Assembly: GCF_013386165.1 (NCBI RefSeq) | Contig: NZ_JACAOS010000016.1 | Location: 62,001-126,000, forward strand | Length of the DNA: 64,000 bases | Origin: Pseudomonas gingeri | GTDB taxonomy: Bacteria; Pseudomonadota; Gammaproteobacteria; Pseudomonadales; Pseudomonadaceae | Reading direction: 5' to 3' | Shown: piece by piece, positions 44,501-51,925 of the stretch | Layout of the letters: each line of letters starts with the position of its first letter | Position numbering within the stretch: the stretch's first letter is position 1 | Made by a program: the position numbers and the translations under genes | The notes under the pieces: generated by a model | Told to the model about the DNA's origin: nothing | Database searches by the model: none | Seen by the model: only the letters and a program-made list of their open reading frames with translations

Positions 44501-44867
44501 TCAGCGAGGTGATGGTCGAGCCGATGTAGCCGAAGCCGGCGCCACGGGTCAGCAGGTCCATGTCGACGCCGTAGCGGGCGGCGTAGTAGCTGATGGGCAG
44601 GCCGGTGAAGAAGATCACCAGGCTTACCGCGAGAATCGCCCAGAAGGTGTTGGTAAAACCATAACTCAGGGCCAGCACCCCGCCGATCGCCTCCAGGGCA
44701 AGGAACGACACCGCGCCCAGGGCGGTGTTGGCGATGCGCAGCTCCGACCACTTGCGAAAGGATTTCGGCGTGTAGCGCAGGGCGTAGTCTTCCATGGTTT
44801 CGTCGGCGACCCAGCTGTTGTAGTCGCGACGGATCTTGGCGATGCGCTGGGTGCCGGGTGGTAGCAC
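41490..44867 (-). CDS. NCS1-permease-like hybrid histidine kinase with Cys cluster
   Basis: 1125 residues from a GTG at 44867 (AGGAG upstream). Residues about 1-495 form a 12-helix transporter-like domain resembling cytosine/purine NCS1 permeases (YNSWVADETMEDYALRYTP, GAGFGYIGS, TNAYAGSLAWSNF). Residues 504-541 hold nine Cys (CxxC, C519, C527, CC530-531, C537, C541), a probable zinc cluster. Two more helices (about 570-640), a HisKA with SHELRTP (His686), HATPase, a receiver with Asp970 (LILMDLSMP) and a 110-residue tail follow. By analogy with CbrA, it may sense amide or urea through the permease domain. Confidence 0.9.
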   Translation of the reverse strand: MLPPGTQRIAKIRRDYNSWVADETMEDYALRYTPKSFRKWSELRIANTALGAVSFLALEAIGGVLALSYGFTNTFWAILAVSLVIFFTGLPISYYAARYGVDMDLLTRGAGFGYIGSTITSLIYASFTFLFFALEAAIMALALELYFHIPLAFAYVICSVLVIPLVAYGVTLISRLQLWTQPLWLVLLVLPYLFVLVKNPQAFSDWTSFLGRSSSGGDFNLLEFCAACTVALSLVTQIGEQVDYLRFLPEKTAANRKRWWAALLCAGPGWIIPGALKMAAGAFLAFLALQHEIPMERAAEPTQMYLVAFRYVFSSPEWALGAMVLFVFVSQMKINLTNAYAGSLAWSNFFARVTHSHPGRVVWLVFNVAIALMLMELGVFDVIDQVLGLYANIATAWIGSVVADLVINKPLGLSPKHIEFKRAHLYDINPVGVGSMVIASLLSILAHFGLFGALAQAAPPFVALGTALIMVPLLAWATGSRYYIARTSDPLLLRPVAPSTQVTCGLCSNPFEVADLAFCPAYSTPICSLCCSLDARCGDRCKPQGRLSAQFESLLRWLLPNTMVPRLHTRLMHYLGLLLVLILMLSAALALIYGQASQGLPHSATLYQAFFKAFLTLSMLAAMLAWWIVLTRESRHVAQEESTRQTQLLMQEIAAHRVTDQALQDAKEASEAANAAKSRYITGLSHELRTPLNSILGFTQNLQRDAAMPEQHQDALATILRSGSHLLSLIDGLLDVAKIEAGKLRLELTEIPFPELIHDLELMFTPQAQEKGLRFRLELIGTMPAVVRGDEKRVRQILINLLGNAVNFTDSGEVCLRVNYRRETATFDIIDTGIGIDPEHIERIFQPFERGDLMRQDKGVGLGLTITRMLTSLMGGELQVKSQQDKGTCFQVRLFLSQVRAPRAVVHVEHDIIGYQGPRRRVLVVDDHVDHRKVLSGMLTPLGFEVVQASNGQDAIRQVALLRPDLILMDLSMPTMDGWETSRLIRRNALSTAPIIVISANAFNDERSLASACNDYLAKPVRTPELLERIQKQLDLHWLRRVKPTPAVVPEPWVLPSHMDLVALGELSAIGYVRGLQEKLDIIQAETPDTAAFIGSLRKLLKNFRLDEINRALKEAEDECADHSR

Positions 44868-45046
44868 GGTGGAAGACTCCTGCGGTCAAGGCGCTCCGTG
44901 CCTGCGGGTGGTGTGGTGAAAAAGTGAGCAATTTTCATGCCCCGTGCCGTTTGGCCGCCTTCGCGCCTGCTGGCCTGCGTCTCTGTGCAACGCCAAGCGG
45001 GCCGGGCCTCGGGCGCTAGCCTGCGCCACCTTGGTGCGTTTTTCCC

Positions 45047-45084
45047 TACGTCAAATGACGTATGCGTTTACGTCAGGCTGCGTA
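45047..45084 (+). promoter_or_regulatory. Tandem palindromic operators upstream of the amide operon
   Basis: TACGTCA-AA-TGACGTA at 45047-45062 is a perfect dyad; a related 16-mer TACGTCAGGCTGCGTA at 45069-45084 starts 22 bp later, about two helical turns. They lie 95-132 bp before the binding-protein gene in the 311-bp divergent gap (44868-45178). NarL/LuxR regulators bind such TAC-containing dyads. The rest of the gap shows nothing certain. Confidence 0.55.
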
Positions 45085-45178
45085 TACCGGTCGTGGTCGC
45101 TCGCCGCCATGCTGATGCCATCACCGTTGCTGGCCGCCCCCGAGGCGAACCGCAGCGCCACCGCAGAGGAGTAGCAGC

Positions 45179-46423
45179 ATGGAACCACGATTGATCCGCA
45201 CCAAAGGTCTGTTGCCGCGCCGTCTGGCGCTGGGAGCGGCGGCCCTGTCGTTACTGGCCGCCAGTGTGTTCAGCCAGGGCGTCATGGCGGACGAGGCCAA
45301 CACCACCGGCCTGGCCGTGACCCCGACCGAAGTCACGGTCGGCCAGTTGCACTCGGCCACTGGCACCATGGCGATTTCCGAAACCGGTTCGATCCAGGCC
45401 GAACGCCTGGCCATCGAGCAGATCAACGCTTCGGGTGGCATCCTTGGTCGGCAGATCAAGGTGATCCAGGAAGACGGCGCCTCCGACTGGCCGACCTTCG
45501 CCGAGAAGGCCAAGAAACTGCTGGTCAACGACAAGGTAGCCACGGTGTTCGGCTGCTGGACCTCGGCCTCGCGCAAGGCCGTGCTGCCGATCTTCGAGAA
45601 GGAAAACGGCCTGCTCTACTACCCGACTTTTTATGAAGGGTTGGAGCAGTCGAAGAACGTGATCTACACCGGCCAGGAAGCCACCCAGCAGATCCTCGCC
45701 AGCCTCGACTGGATCGCCAAGACCAAGGGCGCCAAGACGTTCTACCTGGTGGGTTCGGACTACATCTGGCCACGCACTTCTATGAAGATCGCCCGCAAAC
45801 ATATCGAGAACGTGCTGCACGGCACGGTGGTCGGCGAAGACTACTACCCGCTGGGCAACACCCAGTTCGGTTCGCTGATCAACAAGGTCAAGCTGAAGAA
45901 ACCTGACGTGGTCTTCGCCGCCGTGGTCGGTGGTTCCAACGTGGCTTTCTACAAGCAGCTCAATGCGGCGGGCGTCAATTCCTCCAAGCAGACCCTGCTC
46001 ACCCTGTCGGTGACCGAAGACGAACTGTTGGGCATCGGCGGCGAGAACATGGCCGGCTTCTATGCCTCGATGAAGTACTTCCAGAGTCTGGACAACCCCA
46101 ACAACAAAGCCTTCGTCGAAGCCTTCAAGGCCAAGTACGGCAAGGACTCGGTAATCGGCGACGTGACCCAGGCGGCCTATCTCGGTCCATGGTTGTGGAA
46201 AGCCGCGGTGGAGAAGGCCGGCAGTTTCGATGTCGACAAAGTGGTCGCCGCCTCGCCAGGTATCGAGCTGAAAACCGCGCCTGAAGGCTACGTGAAAGTG
46301 CACGAAAACCATCACCTGTGGAGCAAGACCCGCATCGGTGAAGTGCAGCCCAACGGCCAGTTCAAGGTGGTGTACGAGTCCGGTTTGATCGAGCCGAATC
46401 CGTTCCCTAAAGGCTACCAATAA
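45179..46423 (+). CDS. Urea/short-chain amide ABC transporter, binding protein (UrtA/FmdD type)
   Basis: 414 residues with GAGGAG before the ATG. A twin-Arg-containing signal region (RRLALGAAALSLLAASVFSQGVMA) precedes a Leu/Ile/Val-type binding fold with the UrtA/FmdD hallmarks: VGQLHSATGTMAISETG, ERLAIEQINASGGILGR, FGCWTSASRKAVLP and YYPTFYEG. It captures the amide or urea in the periplasm. It is first in a nine-gene operon and followed by a triple REP cluster, which may stabilise its mRNA segment for high expression, as is common for binding proteins. Confidence 0.92.
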   Translation: MEPRLIRTKGLLPRRLALGAAALSLLAASVFSQGVMADEANTTGLAVTPTEVTVGQLHSATGTMAISETGSIQAERLAIEQINASGGILGRQIKVIQEDGASDWPTFAEKAKKLLVNDKVATVFGCWTSASRKAVLPIFEKENGLLYYPTFYEGLEQSKNVIYTGQEATQQILASLDWIAKTKGAKTFYLVGSDYIWPRTSMKIARKHIENVLHGTVVGEDYYPLGNTQFGSLINKVKLKKPDVVFAAVVGGSNVAFYKQLNAAGVNSSKQTLLTLSVTEDELLGIGGENMAGFYASMKYFQSLDNPNNKAFVEAFKAKYGKDSVIGDVTQAAYLGPWLWKAAVEKAGSFDVDKVVAASPGIELKTAPEGYVKVHENHHLWSKTRIGEVQPNGQFKVVYESGLIEPNPFPKGYQ

Positions 46424-46435
46424 CCTTCGGGCCCT

Positions 46436-46583
46436 ATCGCCGGCAAGCCGGCTCCTACAGAGGCCAGGTACGACGAAACCTCTGTTGTGGAGCCCCTATT
46501 TGTAGGAGCTGGCTTGCCGGCGATGACGGCCGATCAGGCGCTGCAAGGCTTTCGGGCCTTATCGCCAGCAAGCTGGCTCCTAC
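46436..46583. repeat. Three REP units inside the amide operon
   Basis: 23-bp units at 46436-46458 (minus), 46502-46524 (plus) and 46561-46583 (minus), with cores GCCGGCAAGCCGGC, GCTGGCTTGCCGGC and GCCAGCAAGCTGGC. A degenerate fourth may start near 46587. They fill the gap between the binding-protein and first permease genes. Confidence 0.9.
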
Positions 46584-46645
46584 AGGGGGCTGGTTTGCCG
46601 GGGATGCGGTTTTTTATTTCTACCTCCCAGCAGGAGACCATCATC

Positions 46646-47563
46646 ATGGAATGGCTATCGGAATTTGGTGCCATCGCGGCCATGCAGGGGTTCAACGGCT
46701 TGTCCGTGTTCTGCGTGCTGCTGTTGATGGCACTGGGGCTGGCGATCATCTTCGGGCAAATGGGGGTCATCAATATGGCCCACGGCGAGTTCCTCACCAT
46801 CGGTGCCTACACCACCTATGTCTGTTCGAGCCTGACCAGCCATTTCGCCCCGGCGTTCCAGCCCTACTATTTTTTCTTCGCTATCGCCCTGTCGTTTCTC
46901 ATCGCCGGTGCCATCGGCTGGCTGGTGGAGTGGGCGATGATCAGCCGACTCTACAAGCGTCCGCTGGACACGCTGCTGGCGACCTGGGGTTTGTCCCTGG
47001 TCATGCAGCAGACCTTCCGTTCGGTGTTCGGCGCCCGTGAAGTCAGCGCCGTGCCGCCGGAGTGGCTGATGGGTTCGTTCAACCTCACGGACGCCATCGA
47101 GATCCCGCGCAACGGCCTGTTCATGATGGCCCTGACCTTGCTGCTGACGGCGGGCATTTTTGTCCTGCTCTACCGTTCGCGCTGGGGCCTGCATGTTCGC
47201 GCCACGGTGCAGAACCGCTTGATGAGCCGGGCCGTGGGCATCAACACCCGCAAGGTCGACCGCATGACCTTTGCCCTCGGCTGCGGCGTGGCCGGAGTGG
47301 CGGGAGCGGCCTTTACCACCATCGGTTCCACCGGGCCCACCGCCGGCTCGCAGTACATCGTCGACACCTTCCTGGTGGTGGTTTTCGGCGGTGCGCAAAG
47401 CCTGTTCGGCACCATCGCGTCCGCGTTCGTGATTGCCCAGACCCAATCGATCTCGGAGTTTTTCCTCAGTGGCTCGATGGCCAAGGTGCTGACCCTGTCC
47501 GGGGTCATCCTGATCCTGATGTTGCGCCCCCAAGGGCTGTTCTCCATCAAAGTGCGCAAGTAG
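46646..47563 (+). CDS. Amide/urea ABC transporter permease 1 (UrtB/FmdE type)
   Basis: 305 residues from the ATG at 46646 with AGGAGA upstream; the open frame before it is translated REP. About eight helices. LGLAIIFGQMGVINMAHGEFLTIGAYTTY is the LivH/UrtB signature, and GAAFTTIGSTGPTAGSQYIVDTFLVVVFGGAQSLFG follows. It forms the channel with the next gene's product. Ends 10 bp before it. Confidence 0.93.
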   Translation: MEWLSEFGAIAAMQGFNGLSVFCVLLLMALGLAIIFGQMGVINMAHGEFLTIGAYTTYVCSSLTSHFAPAFQPYYFFFAIALSFLIAGAIGWLVEWAMISRLYKRPLDTLLATWGLSLVMQQTFRSVFGAREVSAVPPEWLMGSFNLTDAIEIPRNGLFMMALTLLLTAGIFVLLYRSRWGLHVRATVQNRLMSRAVGINTRKVDRMTFALGCGVAGVAGAAFTTIGSTGPTAGSQYIVDTFLVVVFGGAQSLFGTIASAFVIAQTQSISEFFLSGSMAKVLTLSGVILILMLRPQGLFSIKVRK

Positions 47564-47573
47564 AGGCGAGCCG

Positions 47574-48761
47574 ATGAACGTTCTAGACAAGATGCTGGCA
47601 GGCAAGCCGAACCTGCTCGGTATAGCGCTGTTGGCGCTGCTGATTTTCGTGGTGTTCCCGCTGACCCTGGATGCCTTCCGCCTGAACATGGTCGGCAAGT
47701 ACCTGACCTACGCCTTCGTCGCCGTCGGCCTGGTGTTGTGCTGGGGTTATGGCGGCATTCTCAGCCTGGGGCAGGGGGTGTTTTTCGGGGTGGGCGGCTA
47801 CTGCATGGCGATGTTTCTCAAGCTCGAAGCCTCCGACCCGATCAGCACCAAGATCCAGACCACACCGGGGATTCCGGACTTCATGGACTGGAACCAGATC
47901 ACCGAATTGCCCTGGCTCTGGATGCCGTTCCATAGTTTCAGCTTCACGCTGTTGGCGGTGATCGTGGTGCCGGTGCTGCTGGCTTTTATCATCGGCATGG
48001 CGCTGTTCAAACGACGGGTCGGGGATGTGTATTTCTCCATCGTCACCCAGGCCATCGCGCTGATTCTCACGGTACTGATCGTCGGCCAGCAGGGCTTGAG
48101 CGGTGGGGTCAATGGCATCACCGACCTCAAGACGTTGCTCGGCTGGGACCTGCGCACCGACAGCGCCAAGCTGGTGCTGTATTTCATCAATGCGGCGTTG
48201 CTGTTTGGCTGCATTTTTATCGGTCGTTTTGTCCTCGCGTCCAAGCTGGGACGGCTGCTGATGGCGATGCGCGACAAGGAGGAGCGCGTGCGTTTCTCCG
48301 GTTATGACGTGGCCACGTTCAAGATCTTCGTGTTCTGCATGGCCGCCGCTTTCTCGGCCATTGGCGGGGCGATGTTCGCCTTGCAGGTGGGCTTTATGTC
48401 GCCCACGTTCGTTGGCATCGTGCCGTCCATCGAGATGGTGATCTTTACCGCGGTCGGCGGGCGCATGTCGCTGCTCGGCGCGGTGTACGGGGCCTTGCTG
48501 GTGAACTACGGCAAGACCTATTTCTCCGAATCCTTGCCCGAGCTGTGGTTGTACCTGATGGGCGGGCTGTTCATTGCCGTGGTCATGTACTTCCCCAATG
48601 GTCTGGCCGGGCTTTGGGAGAGTCATGGTCGCCAGGCGCTGGCTCGATGGCTGCGGCGTTCTCCTCGCTCATTGCCGGTGGCCGCGTCGTTGCCGCAGAC
48701 CGTGCGTAGCGAACCGAAAGCCCCGGCCCCTGAACGTCCTTCCCTGGAGACGCAGCCATGA
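47574..48761 (+). CDS. Amide/urea ABC transporter permease 2 (UrtC/FmdF type)
   Basis: 395 residues, about ten helices of the LivM/UrtC kind: WGYGGILSLGQGVFFGVGGYCMAMFLK, ILTVLIVGQQGLSGGVNGITDL and RDKEERVRFSGYDVATFKIFVFCMAAAFSAIGGAMFALQ (EAA-type loop). A 45-residue Arg/Pro-rich cytoplasmic tail follows. It overlaps the first ATPase gene by ATGA. Confidence 0.93.
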   Translation: MNVLDKMLAGKPNLLGIALLALLIFVVFPLTLDAFRLNMVGKYLTYAFVAVGLVLCWGYGGILSLGQGVFFGVGGYCMAMFLKLEASDPISTKIQTTPGIPDFMDWNQITELPWLWMPFHSFSFTLLAVIVVPVLLAFIIGMALFKRRVGDVYFSIVTQAIALILTVLIVGQQGLSGGVNGITDLKTLLGWDLRTDSAKLVLYFINAALLFGCIFIGRFVLASKLGRLLMAMRDKEERVRFSGYDVATFKIFVFCMAAAFSAIGGAMFALQVGFMSPTFVGIVPSIEMVIFTAVGGRMSLLGAVYGALLVNYGKTYFSESLPELWLYLMGGLFIAVVMYFPNGLAGLWESHGRQALARWLRRSPRSLPVAASLPQTVRSEPKAPAPERPSLETQP

Positions 48762-49516
48762 CCGCCATCGGTTTTCAAATGAACAAGCCGGTGCTGGCCA
48801 TCGAAGGGCTGACGGTGTCCTTCGACGGTTTCAAGGCGGTGGACAACCTCAATTTGTATATCGACCGCAATGAAGTGCGGGTGGTGATCGGACCCAACGG
48901 CGCCGGCAAGACCACGGTGCTCGACCTGATCTGCGGCAAGACCCGCGCCACCAGCGGCAGCATCCAGTTCGACGGGAAGGAACTGACCAAGATGCACGAG
49001 TACAACATCGTCCGCGCCGGTGTCGGGCGCAAATTCCAGAACCCGTCGATCTACGAAAACCTCACGGTGTTCGAGAACCTGGAGATGTCCTATCCGGAGG
49101 GGCGCAAGGTGTTCGGCGCGTTGTTCTTCAAACGCAGCGCCGCGGTGATTGCCCGGGTGGAAGAGGTGGCCCGGGAGATCTTTCTCGGTGAGTTGCTGGA
49201 GCAACAGGCCGACCTGCTGTCCCACGGCCAGAAGCAGTGGCTGGAGATCGGCATGCTGCTGATGCAGAACCCCGACCTGCTGATGCTCGATGAGCCCGTC
49301 GCCGGGATGAGCGTCAACGAGCGGGTGCAGACCGCCGAATTGCTCAAGCGCATCAGCCAGGGCCGTTCGGTGTTGGTGATCGAGCACGACATGGAGTTCG
49401 TCAAGAGCATCGCCCACAAGGTCACCGTGTTGCACCAGGGCAAGGTGCTGGCCGAGGGCAGCATGGAGTCGGTGCAGAACAATCCGAAAGTCATCGAAGT
49501 CTATCTGGGCCATTGA
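48758..49516 (+). CDS. Amide/urea ABC transporter ATPase 1 (UrtD type)
   Basis: 252 residues. Walker A GPNGAGKTT, Q-loop RKFQNPSIYENLTV, signature LSHGQKQWLEIG, Walker B LLMLDEPVAGMS and H-loop IEHDMEFV. The LSHGQKQWLEI signature is typical of UrtD rather than LivG. It pairs with the next ATPase to power the two permeases. Confidence 0.94.
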   Translation: MTAIGFQMNKPVLAIEGLTVSFDGFKAVDNLNLYIDRNEVRVVIGPNGAGKTTVLDLICGKTRATSGSIQFDGKELTKMHEYNIVRAGVGRKFQNPSIYENLTVFENLEMSYPEGRKVFGALFFKRSAAVIARVEEVAREIFLGELLEQQADLLSHGQKQWLEIGMLLMQNPDLLMLDEPVAGMSVNERVQTAELLKRISQGRSVLVIEHDMEFVKSIAHKVTVLHQGKVLAEGSMESVQNNPKVIEVYLGH

Positions 49517-49526
49517 GGAAGCAGGC

Positions 49527-50216
49527 ATGTTCAACGTCAACAAGCTGTCCTGTGGTTACGGCCAGAGCCAGATTCTCCACGACCTCGACCTGGTGGTGGC
49601 CAAGCAGGAAATCGTCGCCGTGATGGGGCGCAACGGCATGGGCAAGACCACGCTGTTCAAGAGCCTGATGGGCATTCTTCCGCAGTGGGGCGGCCAGGTC
49701 AGTGTCGATGGTCACGAGGTGTCGAAGCTGGAGACCCACGAGCGGGTCGAGCACGGCATCGCCTATGTGCCCCAGGGGCGGATGATTTTTCCCAGCATGA
49801 CGGTGCTGGAAAATATCCAGACCGGCTTGCCGGCCTCGGCCCGGGGGTTGGTGCCGGAAGACCTTTATGCGTTGTTCCCGGTGCTCCACGACATGCGTTC
49901 GCGCAAGGGCGGCAACCTCTCGGGCGGGCAACAGCAGCAACTGGCGATTGCCCGGGCGCTGGCGACCAATCCCAAGGTGTTGTTGCTGGATGAGCCCACC
50001 GAGGGCATCCAGCCGTCGATCATCAAGGACATCGCCCGGACCCTTAAGGAGATTCGCACCCTGCGGGATTTGACCATCGTGGTCTCCGAGCAGGTGCTGT
50101 CGTTCACCCTGGAAATCGCCGATCGCTTCCTGGTGATCGAGAAGGGCCGCTTCGTTATCGAGGAGACTCGCGACAAGGTCGACGAGGCCACCATCAGCCG
50201 TTACCTCTCCGTTTGA
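49527..50216 (+). CDS. Amide/urea ABC transporter ATPase 2 (UrtE type)
   Basis: 229 residues. Walker A GRNGMGKTT, Q-loop YVPQGRMIFPSMTVLENI, signature LSGGQQQQLAIARAL, Walker B LLLDEPTEGIQPSI and SEQ in place of the H-loop His (VVSEQVLSF), as usual in LivF/UrtE ATPases. It lies 10 bp after the first ATPase and 90 bp before formamidase. Confidence 0.94.
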   Translation: MFNVNKLSCGYGQSQILHDLDLVVAKQEIVAVMGRNGMGKTTLFKSLMGILPQWGGQVSVDGHEVSKLETHERVEHGIAYVPQGRMIFPSMTVLENIQTGLPASARGLVPEDLYALFPVLHDMRSRKGGNLSGGQQQQLAIARALATNPKVLLLDEPTEGIQPSIIKDIARTLKEIRTLRDLTIVVSEQVLSFTLEIADRFLVIEKGRFVIEETRDKVDEATISRYLSV

Positions 50217-50306
50217 AGGGGTACGTCATCCGACGTATTGGCCGATTCGCGCTGCCATTCGAGACTGACTCCACGCTGCATACCCCTACTGTCCAGGAGC
50301 TTTGCC

Positions 50307-51536
50307 ATGACCGATACCTTGATCAAAGTCGACCTCAACCAGCCCGCCACCGAGAACGAGCAGATCCACAACCGCTGGCATCCGGACATTCCGATGGCCT
50401 GCTGGGTCAAGCCGGGGGATGACTTCATTCTCGAAACCTACGACTGGACCGCCGGCGCGATCAAGAACAACGATGACGCGTCTGACGTGCGCGATGTCGA
50501 CCTCTCCACCGTGCACTACCTCTCCGGCCCGGTGGGCGTGCACGGCGCCGAACCCGGCGACCTGCTGGTGGTCGATCTGCTGGACATCGGCGCCAAGGCC
50601 GAGTCCCAGTGGGGCTTCAACGGTTTCTTCTCGCGGCAGAACGGCGGTGGCTTCCTGACCGACCACTTCCCCAGCGCGCAGAAAGCCATCTGGGATTTCA
50701 AGGGCATGTTCACCAGCTCGCGGCACATCCCCGGGGTCAACTTCGCTGGCCTGATCCACCCCGGCCTGATCGGTTGCCTGCCGGACCCGGTGATGCTCGC
50801 CGACTGGAACCGCCGCGAACAGGAACTGATCGACACCAACCCGACCCGCGTTCCACCCTTGGCCAACGCCCCCCTGGCCGCCACCGCACACATGGGCCGG
50901 CTCAAAGGTCAGGCCCGGGATGACGCCGCCGCCACCGGCGCGCGCACCGTGCCGCCACGCGAGCATGGCGGTAACTGCGATATCAAGGACCTGTCCCGCG
51001 GCTCGAAGATTTTCTTCCCGGTCTACGTCAACGGCGCCGGCTTGTCGGTGGGCGATCTGCACTTCAGCCAGGGCGATGGCGAGATCACCTTTTGCGGTGC
51101 CATCGAGATGGCCGGCTGGGTGCACATGAAGGTCGAGCTGATCAAGGGCGGCATGGCCAAATACGGGATCAAGAACCCGGTGTTCAAGCCAAGCCCGATC
51201 ACCCCGAACTACAAGAACTACCTGATCTTCGAAGGCATCTCGGTGGACGAGAGCGGCCAGCAGCACTACCTGGACGTCAACGTCGCCTACCGCCAGGCCT
51301 GCCTCAATGCGATCAACTACCTGACCAAGTTCGGCTATTCCCCGGCCCAGGGTTACGCCTTGCTCGGCTCGGCTCCGGTGCAGGGACATATCAGCGGCGT
51401 GGTCGACATTCCCAACGCCTGCGCAACCCTGTGGCTGCCGACCGAGATCTTCGAGTTCGATATCAACCCCAATGCCAACGGTCCGACCAAGCACCTGGAT
51501 GGCAGTATCGACCTGCCTATCGCCCACGATCTGTAA
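50307..51536 (+). CDS. fmdA: Formamidase (acetamidase/formamidase family)
   Basis: 409 residues from the ATG at 50307 with CAGGAG upstream. Long conserved blocks: IHNRWHPDIPMACWVKPGDDFILET, LSGPVGVHGAEPGDLLVVDL, PGVNFAGLIHPGLIGC, PREHGGNCDIKDLSRGSKIFFPV and GDLHFSQGDGEI. These are diagnostic of FmdA, a zinc-type amidohydrolase distinct from the nitrilase fold, giving formate plus ammonia from formamide. Linked transporter and FmdB-like gene repeat the Methylophilus fmd layout. Confidence 0.95.
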   Translation: MTDTLIKVDLNQPATENEQIHNRWHPDIPMACWVKPGDDFILETYDWTAGAIKNNDDASDVRDVDLSTVHYLSGPVGVHGAEPGDLLVVDLLDIGAKAESQWGFNGFFSRQNGGGFLTDHFPSAQKAIWDFKGMFTSSRHIPGVNFAGLIHPGLIGCLPDPVMLADWNRREQELIDTNPTRVPPLANAPLAATAHMGRLKGQARDDAAATGARTVPPREHGGNCDIKDLSRGSKIFFPVYVNGAGLSVGDLHFSQGDGEITFCGAIEMAGWVHMKVELIKGGMAKYGIKNPVFKPSPITPNYKNYLIFEGISVDESGQQHYLDVNVAYRQACLNAINYLTKFGYSPAQGYALLGSAPVQGHISGVVDIPNACATLWLPTEIFEFDINPNANGPTKHLDGSIDLPIAHDL

Positions 51537-51566
51537 GGCGCCATCAACCTTCCGGGAGGCCCCACG

Positions 51567-51911
51567 ATGCCGACTTACGAATACCAATGCCAGGCTTGCG
51601 GCACCTTCACCATGCTACGGCCGATGAACCAGCGCCATGAGCCCTGCCAGTGCCCCTATTGCGGCGGTGCTGGCGGCGGCTTGCAGCTGTCGGCGCCGGC
51701 CTTGAACTGCCTGTCGAGCAGTCAGCGCCAGGCTATCGCGACCAACGAGCGCAGTGCTCATGCGCCGCAGACCGTCGCCGAGTACCAGCAGCGGCGCCAC
51801 CCCAAGGGCTGCGGTTGCTGCTCGCCGAACAAACCGGTAGTGCCGACCAAGGCCAATCCCCTGGGACTCAAGAGCAAGACCGGGCCACGGCCCTGGATGA
51901 TCAGTCACTGA
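51567..51911 (+). CDS. fmdB: FmdB-type zinc-ribbon protein
   Basis: 114 residues. The N-terminal zinc ribbon is MPTYEYQCQACGTF ... CQCPYCGG (CxxC and CxxC about 18 residues apart). A Ser/Gln-rich linker leads to a second Cys cluster GCGCCSPNKP (about 85-92). The family was proposed as a regulator of formamidase in Methylophilus, but the role is uncertain; it may help metal delivery or bind nucleic acid. Confidence 0.88.
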   Translation: MPTYEYQCQACGTFTMLRPMNQRHEPCQCPYCGGAGGGLQLSAPALNCLSSSQRQAIATNERSAHAPQTVAEYQQRRHPKGCGCCSPNKPVVPTKANPLGLKSKTGPRPWMISH

Positions 51912-51925
51912 CAGAGGGTTTTTTC

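Noticed and set aside
46487..46645. N-terminal extension of the first amide permease
   Set aside because: The extra 53 codons are translated REP sequence, and a good ribosome site sits before the ATG at 46646.
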